Below, in pieces: positions 1 through 5,426 of a stretch of DNA of 6,460 bases (its first letter is position 1; each line of letters begins with the position of its first letter). A model generated the notes under the pieces. That model saw nothing but the letters and a program-made list of their open reading frames with translations, searched no databases and was not told where the DNA came from. This DNA is from an uncultured Collinsella sp. (GTDB lineage: Bacteria; Actinomycetota; Coriobacteriia; Coriobacteriales; Coriobacteriaceae): contig CABUKY010000104.1 in NCBI GenBank assembly GCA_902492185.1, positions 1-6,460 of the forward strand, written 5' to 3'. Made by a program: the position numbers and the translations under genes.

Positions 1-4
1 AAAT

Positions 5-68
5 GGGACGGGCCCCAGATTGCCCAAGCGCGCGCAAAAGCACGCCGTGGCAATCTGGGGCCCGTCCC
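5..68. repeat. Perfect 20-bp inverted repeat (REP-like palindrome) 3' of xerD
   Basis: The arms at 5-24 and 49-68 are exact reverse complements over 20 bp (GGGACGGGCCCC... / ...GGGGCCCGTCCC). They enclose 24 nt that can themselves form a smaller stem: GCGCGC at 30-35 and GCACGC at 40-45, with one mismatch, around AAAA. The element lies 33 nt beyond the xerD stop. It has no T-run of terminator length on either side (only ATTT on the minus strand), so a simple intrinsic terminator is unlikely, although it could stabilise or end the pyrG-xerD mRNA. The GGGACGG outer end resembles the REP-type palindromes mobilised by Y1/RAYT transposases. That link is inference from memory of the motif, and only one copy is visible here. 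Confidence 0.75.
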
Positions 69-101
69 CAAATACCTATAAATTTGCAGGTCAGCGATGA
101 G

Positions 102-1043
102 TTAACGATGCGCCAGCGGGTGCGCCGCCAGATAGACCTCGGTCAGTTGCGTACGATCGACATGCGTGTAGACCTGCGTGGTCGATATATCGGCATGTCC
201 CAAGATCTCCTGTAGCACACGGAGGTCTGCGCCGCCCGCAAGCATATGGGTAGCAAAGGAGTGACGCAGCGTATGGGGATGGAGTCCCACCAGCCCCACC
301 TGGCGCCCGTAGCGCTCACAGATGGCATGGATGCCCTGGCGCGACAGACGGCGGCCGTTCTTATTTAAAAAGACCGCCGAGGTCTCGGTTCCGCGCGCAT
401 GGGCCGCCAAGCGAGAACGCCCCTCAGTTACATAGAGCGTCAGAGCTCGCGCCGCGCTTCCCACCAGCGGGGACAGGCGTTCCTTTGAGCCCTTACCGCG
501 AACGAGCACAAAACCATCGTCGATATGGATATCGCCCACATCGAGCCCCACCAACTCGCTCACACGCAAACCGCATCCGTAGAGCACTTCCAAGATGGCA
601 TGGTCGCGCAAGCCCATCTCGCCCTCGGGGAAGTCTTGATCGAGCAGCGCCGAGACATCCTCCACCGATAGATACTCCGGCAAACGCTCAGCCTTTTTAG
701 GCAGGCGCAACGCCGTCGTTGGATTTTGGGCCACAGCCCCATCGCGCACCAAAAAGGCATGCAGGCCCTTCACGGCCGCAAGCGCACGCTCCACCGAGGC
801 ATCGGAATAGCCCCCATCGCGACGGTCGGCGACAAAGCCCTCCACGACCTGACGAGTCACCTCTTCAAAAGACACAATACCCGCCCGCTCCAGATAGGCG
901 CAGTACGTCGTCAGGTCACGACGATAGGCCGCAATCGTGTTGCGCGCCAAACCCCGCTCGACCGCGAGGTAATCGAGATACTCCCCCGCCGCCACGGCGA
1001 GCGACGAGGGAGTAGCTTCGGTATGTTCCTTATTCGACGGCAC
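102..1043 (-). CDS. xerD: Site-specific tyrosine recombinase XerD
   Basis: This is a 313-aa tyrosine recombinase that, with XerC, resolves chromosome dimers at dif during division. The N-terminal SAM-like core-binding domain (about residues 16-103, with ERGLARNTIAAYRRDL) is followed by the catalytic domain (about 124-305). All catalytic residues are present: R160 (GCGLRVSEL), K184 (RGKGSKER), H257 and R260 (HPHTLRHSFATHML), H283 (LGHADISTTQVYTH) and the nucleophile Y292. Their spacing matches E. coli XerD (R148, K172, H244, R247, H270, Y279), and the length is near the family's roughly 300 aa. XerD is preferred over XerC from overall sequence style; XerC or a XerA-like single recombinase is possible. 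The start is the GTG at 1043, 2 nt after the pyrG stop. Codons upstream of it, back to an ATG at 1196, only shadow pyrG. No strong ribosome binding site is separable from the pyrG end (AAGG abuts the GTG), so translational coupling to pyrG is likely. It is presumably co-transcribed with pyrG. Confidence 0.93.
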   Translation of the reverse strand: MPSNKEHTEATPSSLAVAAGEYLDYLAVERGLARNTIAAYRRDLTTYCAYLERAGIVSFEEVTRQVVEGFVADRRDGGYSDASVERALAAVKGLHAFLVRDGAVAQNPTTALRLPKKAERLPEYLSVEDVSALLDQDFPEGEMGLRDHAILEVLYGCGLRVSELVGLDVGDIHIDDGFVLVRGKGSKERLSPLVGSAARALTLYVTEGRSRLAAHARGTETSAVFLNKNGRRLSRQGIHAICERYGRQVGLVGLHPHTLRHSFATHMLAGGADLRVLQEILGHADISTTQVYTHVDRTQLTEVYLAAHPLAHR

Positions 1044-1045
1044 CC

Positions 1046-2707
1046 TTAGTCCGTAGCAAGGTTCATGGGCGTCACCTGCAGACGGTCGACACCCTCGTGC
1101 TGGCCGATCGAAGCGCGCACGAACTCGCGGAACAGCGGCTGCGGGTTGGTCGGGCGGCTCTTGAACTCGGGATGAGCCTGGGTTGCCACATACCACGGAT
1201 GCACGTCGCGCGGCAGCTCGACCATCTCGACCAGGCGCTCGTCGGGCGACAGGCCCGAAATAACCAAGCCGGCGTCCTCGAGCTGGTCACGGAAGGCGTT
1301 GTTGAACTCAAAGCGATGACGGTGACGCTCGTAGACGAGCTCCTCGCCATATGCCTCGCGAGCAAGGGTATCGGCGGCGAGCTTGCACGGATAGGCGCCC
1401 AGGCGCATGGTGCCGCCCTTCTCGGTCACGTCCTCCTGCGAGCTCATCAGATCGATGACGCTAAACGGGCCATCCGGATCGAACTCGGAGGAGCTGGCTC
1501 CGGCAAGGCCGACGACGTTGCGGGCGAACTCGCACACGGCCACCTGCATACCCAGGCAAATGCCCAGATACGGAATCTTGTGCTCACGGGCAAACTCGGC
1601 CGCGAGGATCTTGCCCTCCAGGGCGCGCTTGCCAAAGCCGCCGGGGACCAGGATGCCCGAGGCGTCGCCCAGAACCTCGGAGACATTCTGCTCGTCGAGG
1701 CTCTCGCCGTCGACCAGCTGGACGTCCACATGGCGATCGTAGAAGACGCCCGCATGGTGCAGGGCCTCGATAACCGACAGGTACGCATCGGGCAGCTGCG
1801 TGTACTTGCCCACGACGGCGATCTTCACCTTGTCGGCGTGATGGTTGGCGTGATTCTGTTTGCGCAGGAACTCATTCCACTCGCTCATGTCGCGCTCACG
1901 CGGGTCCAGACCCAGGCGCTCGCAAATGCGCAGGTCAAAGTCCTGCTCGGCAAGCAGCTGCGGAACATCGTAAATGCTCGCGCAGTCCTCGTTGGTAAAG
2001 ACGCAATCGGTGTCGACGTCGCAGAAGCTTGCGATCTTTCCGCGGATAGCGTCATCGATATGGTGGTCGGAGCGCAGCACGATGATATCGGGCTGGATGC
2101 CAAAGCTGCGGAGCTCCTTGACGGAATGCTGCGTGGGCTTGGTCTTGACCTCGTGGGCGGCGGCGATATAGGGAACGAGCGACACGTGGATGTAGCAGAC
2201 GTTCTCGGGGCCGGCCTCCTTGCGGTACTGACGGATGGCCTCGACAAACGGTTGGGACTCGATGTCGCCGATCGTGCCGCCCAGCTCGGTGATGACTACA
2301 TCGGAGCCGGTCTGCTCCTCGATGCGGCGGAACTTGTCCTTAATGGCATTGGTGACGTGAGGAATCACCTGCACGGTACCGCCCAAAAAGTCGCCGCGAC
2401 GCTCGCGGGCGATCAAGCTCTTATAGATGGCGCCGGTCGTAAAGTTGGAATCGCGGGTCAGGTTCTCATCAATAAAGCGCTCGTAATGACCCAGGTCCAG
2501 GTCGGACTCGTAACCATCCTCGGTAACGAAGACCTCACCATGCTGGAAGGGGCTCATGGTACCGGGGTCGACGTTCAGATACGGATCGGCCTTCTGCATC
2601 GTTACTTTGTAGCCACGCGACTTGAGCAGACGGCCCAGCGAGGCCGCGGTGATACCCTTGCCCAGGGACGAAACCACGCCACCGGTTACGAACACATGCT
2701 TGGTCAT
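1046..2707 (-). CDS. pyrG: CTP synthase (glutamine hydrolysing)
   Basis: This 553-aa cytosolic enzyme makes CTP from UTP, ATP and glutamine, the last step of de novo pyrimidine synthesis; it works as a tetramer. The N-terminal amidoligase domain (about 1-270) opens with the P-loop-like GGVVSSLGKG (residues 9-18). It carries the metal/nucleotide signatures DLDLGHYERF (69-78) and ELGGTIGDIES (141-151), plus KTKPTQHSVKELR (188-200). The class I glutamine amidotransferase domain (about 295-535) has the oxyanion motif PGGFG (355-359), nucleophile C384 in GICLGMQ, and the catalytic pair H512/E514 in AHPEF. Length fits the family (E. coli 545 aa), with no breaks. The ATG at 2707 is preceded by a modest AGG nine bases upstream. 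The gene has its own probable promoter and is isolated from the upstream gene by a terminator. xerD follows after 2 nt. No attenuator hairpin with a T-run is visible in the short leader, so the B. subtilis-type CTP attenuation control is not evident. Confidence 0.98.
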   Translation of the reverse strand: MTKHVFVTGGVVSSLGKGITAASLGRLLKSRGYKVTMQKADPYLNVDPGTMSPFQHGEVFVTEDGYESDLDLGHYERFIDENLTRDSNFTTGAIYKSLIARERRGDFLGGTVQVIPHVTNAIKDKFRRIEEQTGSDVVITELGGTIGDIESQPFVEAIRQYRKEAGPENVCYIHVSLVPYIAAAHEVKTKPTQHSVKELRSFGIQPDIIVLRSDHHIDDAIRGKIASFCDVDTDCVFTNEDCASIYDVPQLLAEQDFDLRICERLGLDPRERDMSEWNEFLRKQNHANHHADKVKIAVVGKYTQLPDAYLSVIEALHHAGVFYDRHVDVQLVDGESLDEQNVSEVLGDASGILVPGGFGKRALEGKILAAEFAREHKIPYLGICLGMQVAVCEFARNVVGLAGASSSEFDPDGPFSVIDLMSSQEDVTEKGGTMRLGAYPCKLAADTLAREAYGEELVYERHRHRFEFNNAFRDQLEDAGLVISGLSPDERLVEMVELPRDVHPWYVATQAHPEFKSRPTNPQPLFREFVRASIGQHEGVDRLQVTPMNLATD

Positions 2708-2725
2708 ATTGAGTTACCTGCGCTT

Positions 2726-2757
2726 CCCGTAGAAGTTGTTTATCCACATCTTACGGG
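2726..2757 (-). promoter_or_regulatory. Inverted repeat in pyrG leader enclosing a perfect DnaA-box 9-mer
   Basis: CCCGTA (2726-2731) and TACGGG (2752-2757) form a 6-bp inverted repeat with a 20-nt loop in the predicted pyrG 5' untranslated region, ending about 8 nt upstream of the Shine-Dalgarno-like AGG. Inside the loop, 2740-2748 on the plus strand reads TTATCCACA, an exact match to the classical DnaA-box consensus. The match is seen directly; any role in initiation or DnaA control of pyrG is inference. A single 9-mer can occur by chance in a window this size. Confidence 0.4.
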
Positions 2758-2765
2758 TCTTCATT

Positions 2766-2794
2766 GTAATACTCGCGCCGCGGACCGTTCGCAA
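2766..2794 (-). promoter_or_regulatory. Candidate promoter of pyrG-xerD
   Basis: On the minus strand, TTGCGA (2794-2789) and TATTAC (2771-2766) are separated by exactly 17 nt; each matches four of six sigma-70-type consensus positions. An overlapping TACAAT at 2768-2763 is an alternative -10 with a longer spacer. The site lies between the terminator of the preceding gene and the pyrG start, where a promoter is needed. The predicted leader is about 50 nt. Confidence 0.4.
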
Positions 2795-2828
2795 TTTTTC
2801 TCGCGTGCGATTGCATTTCTCAATCTTG

Positions 2829-2859
2829 AAACAAAACGCCGCCCGGTTTCCCAGGCGGC
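2829..2859 (-). terminator. Intrinsic terminator of the winged-helix gene
   Basis: On the minus strand a 9-bp stem GCCGCCTGG / CCGGGCGGC (one T-G wobble) closes a GAAA tetraloop (stem-loop 2838-2859) and is followed by GTTTTGTTT. It begins 26 nt after the stop codon at 2886. Stem strength, tetraloop and T-run make it a clear rho-independent terminator, separating this gene from pyrG. Confidence 0.9.
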
Positions 2860-2885
2860 ATCGCTATGGCAAGGGTTACATGCTG

Positions 2886-3224
2886 CTATCGATCAGCAAC
2901 CTCGTCCTCAAGCATTTCTTGAACGAGCATGCCGGTACGGACGCCCTCAAGATACCACTCGCCACGTTCGGTGAGGCAAATGCCATTTGCAAGCTGACCG
3001 CCGTCGTCGCTATAACGCGAGACGACATCAATCATGCCTTCGGAATCCAAGCGATCGATTGCGGCGCGGGCACGATACGGCGAAACCCCCACGCGCTCGG
3101 CAAGCGTTTTGCGCGAGAAACCATACGGCCCGCCATTGTCTTCGGTTTGCTGGTCGATCTCCATCAACACCAGCACCTCGACACGCTTCATATCGTTGAC
3201 ACTCGCACGACCCTTGCCCGCCAT
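2886..3224 (-). CDS. Small winged-helix DNA-binding protein, probable transcriptional regulator
   Basis: This 112-aa soluble protein is not assigned to a named regulator. Residues 11-28 form a first helix (MKRVEVLVLMEIDQQTED). Residues 36-61 read as a helix-turn-helix (FSRKTLAERVGVSPYRARAAIDRLDSEG), followed by a wing-like stretch (MIDVVSRYSDDGGQLANGICLTERG, 64-88). The closing LTERG...YLE...V is typical of MarR/PadR-like winged helices. An acidic C-terminal helix (90-110) could dimerise. No effector-binding or enzymatic domain is present. The start is the ATG at 3224, because a near-perfect Shine-Dalgarno GAGGAGG lies 5 nt upstream; an in-frame ATG 18 codons earlier (3278) has no such support. 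The gene has its own leader and terminator, so it is monocistronic. Autoregulation or control of the flanking genes is possible but nothing visible proves it. The alternative is a DNA-binding structural or replication-accessory protein. Confidence 0.85.
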   Translation of the reverse strand: MAGKGRASVNDMKRVEVLVLMEIDQQTEDNGGPYGFSRKTLAERVGVSPYRARAAIDRLDSEGMIDVVSRYSDDGGQLANGICLTERGEWYLEGVRTGMLVQEMLEDEVADR

Positions 3225-3229
3225 AGCAG

Positions 3230-3236
3230 CCTCCTC
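3230..3236 (-). promoter_or_regulatory. Ribosome binding site deciding the start of the winged-helix gene
   Basis: GAGGAGG on the minus strand, followed by CTGCT and then ATG at 3224. This is the strongest Shine-Dalgarno in the window, and it fixes the start at 3224 rather than at the upstream in-frame ATG at 3278. Confidence 0.88.
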
Positions 3237-3282
3237 AAACCGAGCACGAGCATCTAACGCGCCGTGCGCGACCGACACACCT

Positions 3283-3327
3283 CACGATGGCAGGTAATAT
3301 CCATCATGCGGCATCCCGCTAAGGATG
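3283..3327 (-). promoter_or_regulatory. Two stem-loops in the leader of the winged-helix gene
   Basis: In the minus-strand transcript, CATCC (3327-3323) pairs with GGATG (3316-3312) around 6 nt. CATGATGG (3308-3301) pairs with CCATCGTG (3290-3283) around 10 nt. The second stem uses a G-U wobble that would be a C-A clash in a plus-strand RNA, which favours function in the minus-strand transcript. Neither stem covers the ribosome binding site at 3236-3230 and neither has a T-run, so no riboswitch mechanism can be proposed from sequence alone. Confidence 0.35.
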
Positions 3328-3341
3328 AAACAGTTACGGTT

Positions 3342-3349
3342 ATTGTATA
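3342..3349 (-). promoter_or_regulatory. Candidate -10 box for the winged-helix gene
   Basis: TATACAAT on the minus strand (3349-3342) contains two overlapping -10-like hexamers, TATACA and TACAAT. It sits in an AT-rich stretch between the upstream terminator and the gene. No good -35 lies at 17 nt (the nearest, TTTACC, is about 22 nt away), so an activator or an extended -10 would be needed. The predicted leader is about 110 nt. Confidence 0.35.
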
Positions 3350-3380
3350 CCGCTCAAATTGTTTCTAGGCAGGTAAACAG

Positions 3381-3399
3381 CTATTTTTCGCCGAAATAG
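3381..3399. other. Short imperfect dyad upstream of the winged-helix promoter
   Basis: CTATTT (3381-3386) and AAATAG (3394-3399) form an inverted repeat that can be extended by CG/CG with a two-base bulge. It lies roughly 30 nt upstream of the candidate -10 box, a position where an operator or activator site could sit. It is too short to be sure it is not chance in AT-rich DNA. Confidence 0.25.
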
Positions 3400-3413
3400 G
3401 CGCTTTATTGATC

Positions 3414-3446
3414 AAAAAGCCGTACCGGGCGCTAACCCGATACGGC
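3414..3446 (-). terminator. Intrinsic terminator of the DUF1846 gene
   Basis: On the minus strand an 11-bp stem, GCCGTATCGGG / CCCGGTACGGC with one T-G wobble, closes a 6-nt loop (TTAGCG) and is followed directly by TTTTT (3418-3414). It starts 34 nt after the stop codon at 3481. This is a strong rho-independent terminator for leftward transcription. Confidence 0.92.
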
Positions 3447-3480
3447 CAAAATGCAATGCAATTACCGCGGTGCTTCAAAC

Positions 3481-4962
3481 TTAGCGATGGAAGAAACCGC
3501 GGCGCTCAAACTTGGGCTCGCAGCACACGTTGATACCCAGTTTGCGCAGTACCGTCTCGTCCGTCGGCGAGATAATCACGCTAAAGAAGGCATCGCAACC
3601 GCGCAGCTGCTCCAGGCCCGAAAGGACGCGAGCGGCCGTCTCACTCGTGGCCGAGGTGATCGACAGCGCCATAAGCGTCTCGTCGGTGTGGAGGCGCGGG
3701 TTTTTGCTGCCCAGGAAATGCGTCTTGAGCTTGCTGATGGGCTCGATCGCTTCATCGCTAATGACCTCGAGCTCAAGGTCGACGCCCGAGACATGCTTAA
3801 GTGCATTCATGATGAGCGAGCTCGCGGCGCCCAGGCGCGTGGAAGTCTTGCCGGTCACCACGGAGCCATCGGGCATAACCATGGCACCCACGGGACCACC
3901 CGTCAGCTGCTCCCTGGTGAGGGCCGCCGAGCGCGCCGGTGAGTAGTTCTTATCGATGCCGGCTTTCTTCATAATGATCTTGAGACGGTCGACTTGCTCA
4001 TCGCCCACGCCGGTACGGCGCACATTTTCGACCGCGGTAAAGTAGCGGCGGACGATCTCCATCTTGGAAGCGTCGCGGCAGGCATCGTCATCGGTGATGG
4101 CAAAGCCGACCATATTGACGCCCATGTCCGTAGGACTCTGGTAGGGGCTCTTGCCCAGGATCTTTTCCATCAGAGCACGGACCACCGGGAAGGCCTCGAC
4201 GTCGCGGTTGTAGTTGACCGTGGTCTTGTTATAGGCCTCAAGGTGGAAGGAGTCGATGATATTGGCATCGTCGAGGTCCGCCGTGGCCGCCTCGTAGGCG
4301 ATGTTGACCGGATGCGTGAGGGGAAGGTTCCAGACCGGGAAGGTCTCGAACTTGGCATAGCCGGCGGCCGTGCCATGCTTGTGCTCGTGATAGAGCTGAG
4401 ACAGGCAGGTGGCAAGCTTGCCCGAGCCAGGACCGGGGGCAGTGACCACGACGAGCGGTCGGGTGGTCTCGACAAACTCATTCTTGCCGTAGCCATCGTC
4501 GGACACGATCAGATCGACATCGTGCGGATACCCCTCGATGGGATAGTGCAGCTTGGCGGGAATACCGAGCGCGTTCAGGCGGTTGCGGAACACATCGGCA
4601 GCAGGCTGGCCGGCGTACTGGGTGATGACCACAGCCGCGACAGCAAAGCCGTTGCCGCGGAACAGGTCAACCAGGCGCAGCACATCCTCGTCATAGGTAA
4701 TGCCGAGGTCACCACGAGCCTTGTTTTTCTCGATGTGGTTCGCGTTGATCGCGATGATAACCTCGACATCGTCGGCGATGCTCTTGAGCATGCGGAACTT
4801 GCTGTCCGGTTCAAAACCCGGCAGCACGCGGCTCGCATGATAGTCATCGAACAGCTTACCGCCAAACTCCAAATAGAGCTTGCCACCAAACTGCGAGATG
4901 CGCTCCTTAATGTGAGCAGCCTGCAGCTCGATGTACTTCGCGTTGTCGAAACCCTGGCGCAT
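3481..4962 (-). CDS. DUF1846 / UPF0371 family protein, function not established
   Basis: This is a 493-aa soluble protein with no signal peptide or membrane segment. It matches the conserved UPF0371/DUF1846 family across its length: GFDNAKY near the N terminus, then KLYLEFGGKLFDDYHASRVLPG (28-49), AINANHIEKNKARGDLGI (71-88), ITQYAGQPAADVFRNRL (113-129), WNLPLTHPVNIAYEAATADLDD (211-232), TDMGVNMVGFAITDD (278-292) and LGSKNPRLHTDE (418-429). Residues 172-183 (VVTAPGPGSGKL) look like a degenerate Walker A loop: GPGSGK is present, but the first Gly is Ala and the Ser/Thr after Lys is Leu. The family is widespread in Firmicutes and Actinobacteria with crystal structures but, to my knowledge, no proven role. 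The start is the ATG at 4962, with GGGAG 6 nt upstream and family-like length. An ATG at 4986 is in frame, but it would lie only about 10 nt from the transcription start predicted from the TATAAT at 5002-5007. The gene is monocistronic. Confidence 0.93.
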   Translation of the reverse strand: MRQGFDNAKYIELQAAHIKERISQFGGKLYLEFGGKLFDDYHASRVLPGFEPDSKFRMLKSIADDVEVIIAINANHIEKNKARGDLGITYDEDVLRLVDLFRGNGFAVAAVVITQYAGQPAADVFRNRLNALGIPAKLHYPIEGYPHDVDLIVSDDGYGKNEFVETTRPLVVVTAPGPGSGKLATCLSQLYHEHKHGTAAGYAKFETFPVWNLPLTHPVNIAYEAATADLDDANIIDSFHLEAYNKTTVNYNRDVEAFPVVRALMEKILGKSPYQSPTDMGVNMVGFAITDDDACRDASKMEIVRRYFTAVENVRRTGVGDEQVDRLKIIMKKAGIDKNYSPARSAALTREQLTGGPVGAMVMPDGSVVTGKTSTRLGAASSLIMNALKHVSGVDLELEVISDEAIEPISKLKTHFLGSKNPRLHTDETLMALSITSATSETAARVLSGLEQLRGCDAFFSVIISPTDETVLRKLGINVCCEPKFERRGFFHR

Positions 4963-5001
4963 GTGTGGCTCCCGTCCCGTTTCCATTTAATGTCCTAGGC
5001 G

Positions 5002-5007
5002 ATTATA
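5002..5007 (-). promoter_or_regulatory. Promoter -10 box of the DUF1846 gene
   Basis: The minus strand has an exact TATAAT (5007-5002), 39 nt upstream of the chosen start. The 17-nt spacer (very G-rich) leads to no recognisable -35, so this would be a weak or activator-dependent promoter. The predicted transcription start near 4995 leaves about 32 nt of leader containing the GGGAG ribosome binding site. Confidence 0.55.
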
Positions 5008-5045
5008 ACGGAGCCCGCCCTCCCCGATACCCAGACCATCAACAG

Positions 5046-5266
5046 GCACCAACCAAACACGCTCACCACAACCACCGGGGACCCGGGGCAGCTCGTTTAG
5101 AACGGGGAACAAGTCACTCAGCACCAACAACAAAAACGTCGCAGGCAGAGCTGAAGCCAGCGAACGGGCACCAGAGCGAGCAAGCTTCCCCCTGCACCAA
5201 CAAGGGGAACGTCGCAGGTTGAGCATAAGTCAGCGAGCGACGTCCAGAACGTACAAGTTGGCATGA
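5046..5266. repeat. Three degenerate tandem units of about 74 nt
   Basis: The plus strand has GCACCAAC at 5046, 5121 and 5194, spaced 75 and 73 nt. Units 5121-5193 and 5194-5266 align without gaps over 73 nt at roughly two thirds identity by eye, sharing GCACCAACAA, AACGTCGCAGG, GAGC, CAGCGA, CCAGA and CAAG. Unit 5046-5120 is more decayed but keeps GCACCAAC at its start and AGAACG...ACAAGT near its end, as in the third unit. The third unit also carries the inverted repeat ACGTCGC (5209-5215) / GCGACGT (5237-5243). A 73-nt period is not a multiple of three, so this is not an in-frame coding repeat, and no tRNA TTCGA-type arm is present. No gene is visible here. Function unknown. Confidence 0.55.
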
Positions 5267-5307
5267 AAAAGGCAAGGCATAGACCTTCTGGTCATGCCTT
5301 GCCTTTT
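5262..5307 (-). terminator. Long, probably bidirectional terminator hairpin
   Basis: AAAAGGCAAGGCAT (5267-5280) is the exact complement of ATGCCTTGCCTTTT (5294-5307). The stem continues with GACC/GGTC past one bulged A to a TTCT loop, giving 18 bp in all. Read leftwards it ends in CCTTTTT, and read rightwards in CCTTTT, so it can terminate either strand. The visible customer is the YfcC carrier gene, whose stop lies about 210 nt upstream in the minus direction. Confidence 0.85.
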
Positions 5308-5326
5308 GAATGACAAATTGTCGTTC
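5308..5326. other. 19-bp near-perfect palindrome, possible protein-binding dyad
   Basis: GAATGACAAATTGTCGTTC reads as 9-bp arms about a single central base with one mismatched pair (T5311/G5323). The inner GACAA-A-TTGTC (5312-5322) is perfect. The loop is too small for a stable full-length RNA hairpin, so a dimeric protein site is the more natural reading. It directly abuts the terminator hairpin, and no adjacent promoter was recognised. Confidence 0.35.
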
Positions 5327-5349
5327 TGGGCGGTGCGCAGCGTCGACTG

Positions 5350-5376
5350 GTTGCGCGGTTCGTAGAACCGCGCAAC
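5350..5376 (-). other. Stem-loop in the YfcC 3' region
   Basis: GTTGCGCGGTTC (5350-5361) and GAACCGCGCAAC (5365-5376) are perfect 12-bp complements around a 3-nt loop. There is no T-run on either side, so it is not an intrinsic terminator by itself. Confidence 0.7.
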
Positions 5377-5384
5377 ATGAGAGC

Positions 5385-5415
5385 GCCCCCTCCCGCGCAC
5401 GGAACGGAAGGGGGC
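5385..5415 (-). other. GC-rich stem-loop in the YfcC 3' region
   Basis: GCCCCCTCCCG (5385-5395) pairs with CGGAAGGGGGC (5405-5415) around 9 nt. The single imperfect pair is C-A in a plus-strand RNA but a tolerated G-U in the minus-strand RNA. This favours a role in the leftward (carrier gene) transcript. No T-run follows. Confidence 0.6.
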
Positions 5416-5426
5416 TAAAGGTAGGA

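Noticed and set aside
1..101. dif site next to xerD
   Set aside because: No 28-bp XerC/XerD-type arm pair with a central spacer is present. The inverted repeat here is GC-rich with a 24-nt loop, unlike dif.
1097..2974. 625-codon open frame on the plus strand
   Set aside because: It is antisense to the unmistakable pyrG and runs into the next intergenic region. Its Leu/Ala/Gly-rich low-complexity product has no recognisable domain and reflects GC-rich codon bias of the opposite strand.
2736..3257. 173-codon plus-strand open frame over the winged-helix gene and pyrG leader
   Set aside because: It spans the strong minus-strand terminator and the winged-helix gene in antisense, and its translation has no domain logic. 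The minus-strand gene has a strong Shine-Dalgarno and a recognisable fold.
3994..4998. 334-codon open frame on the plus strand
   Set aside because: It is antisense to the DUF1846 gene, with composition typical of a shadow frame and no recognisable motif.
4987..5226. 79-codon minus-strand open frame upstream of DUF1846
   Set aside because: It overlaps the degenerate 73-75-nt repeats, whose period would shift frame. It has no ribosome binding site that I can see, and its product resembles nothing known. It also runs through the TATAAT box of the next gene.
5046..5266. Possible tandem tRNA genes (73-75-nt units containing CACCA)
   Set aside because: No unit has a TTCGA-type T arm, an acceptor stem pairing its ends, or an anticodon arm in register on either strand.
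5046..5266. CRISPR array
   Set aside because: Repeats are degenerate, contiguous and too long, with no conserved short repeat alternating with unique spacers, and no cas gene is near.
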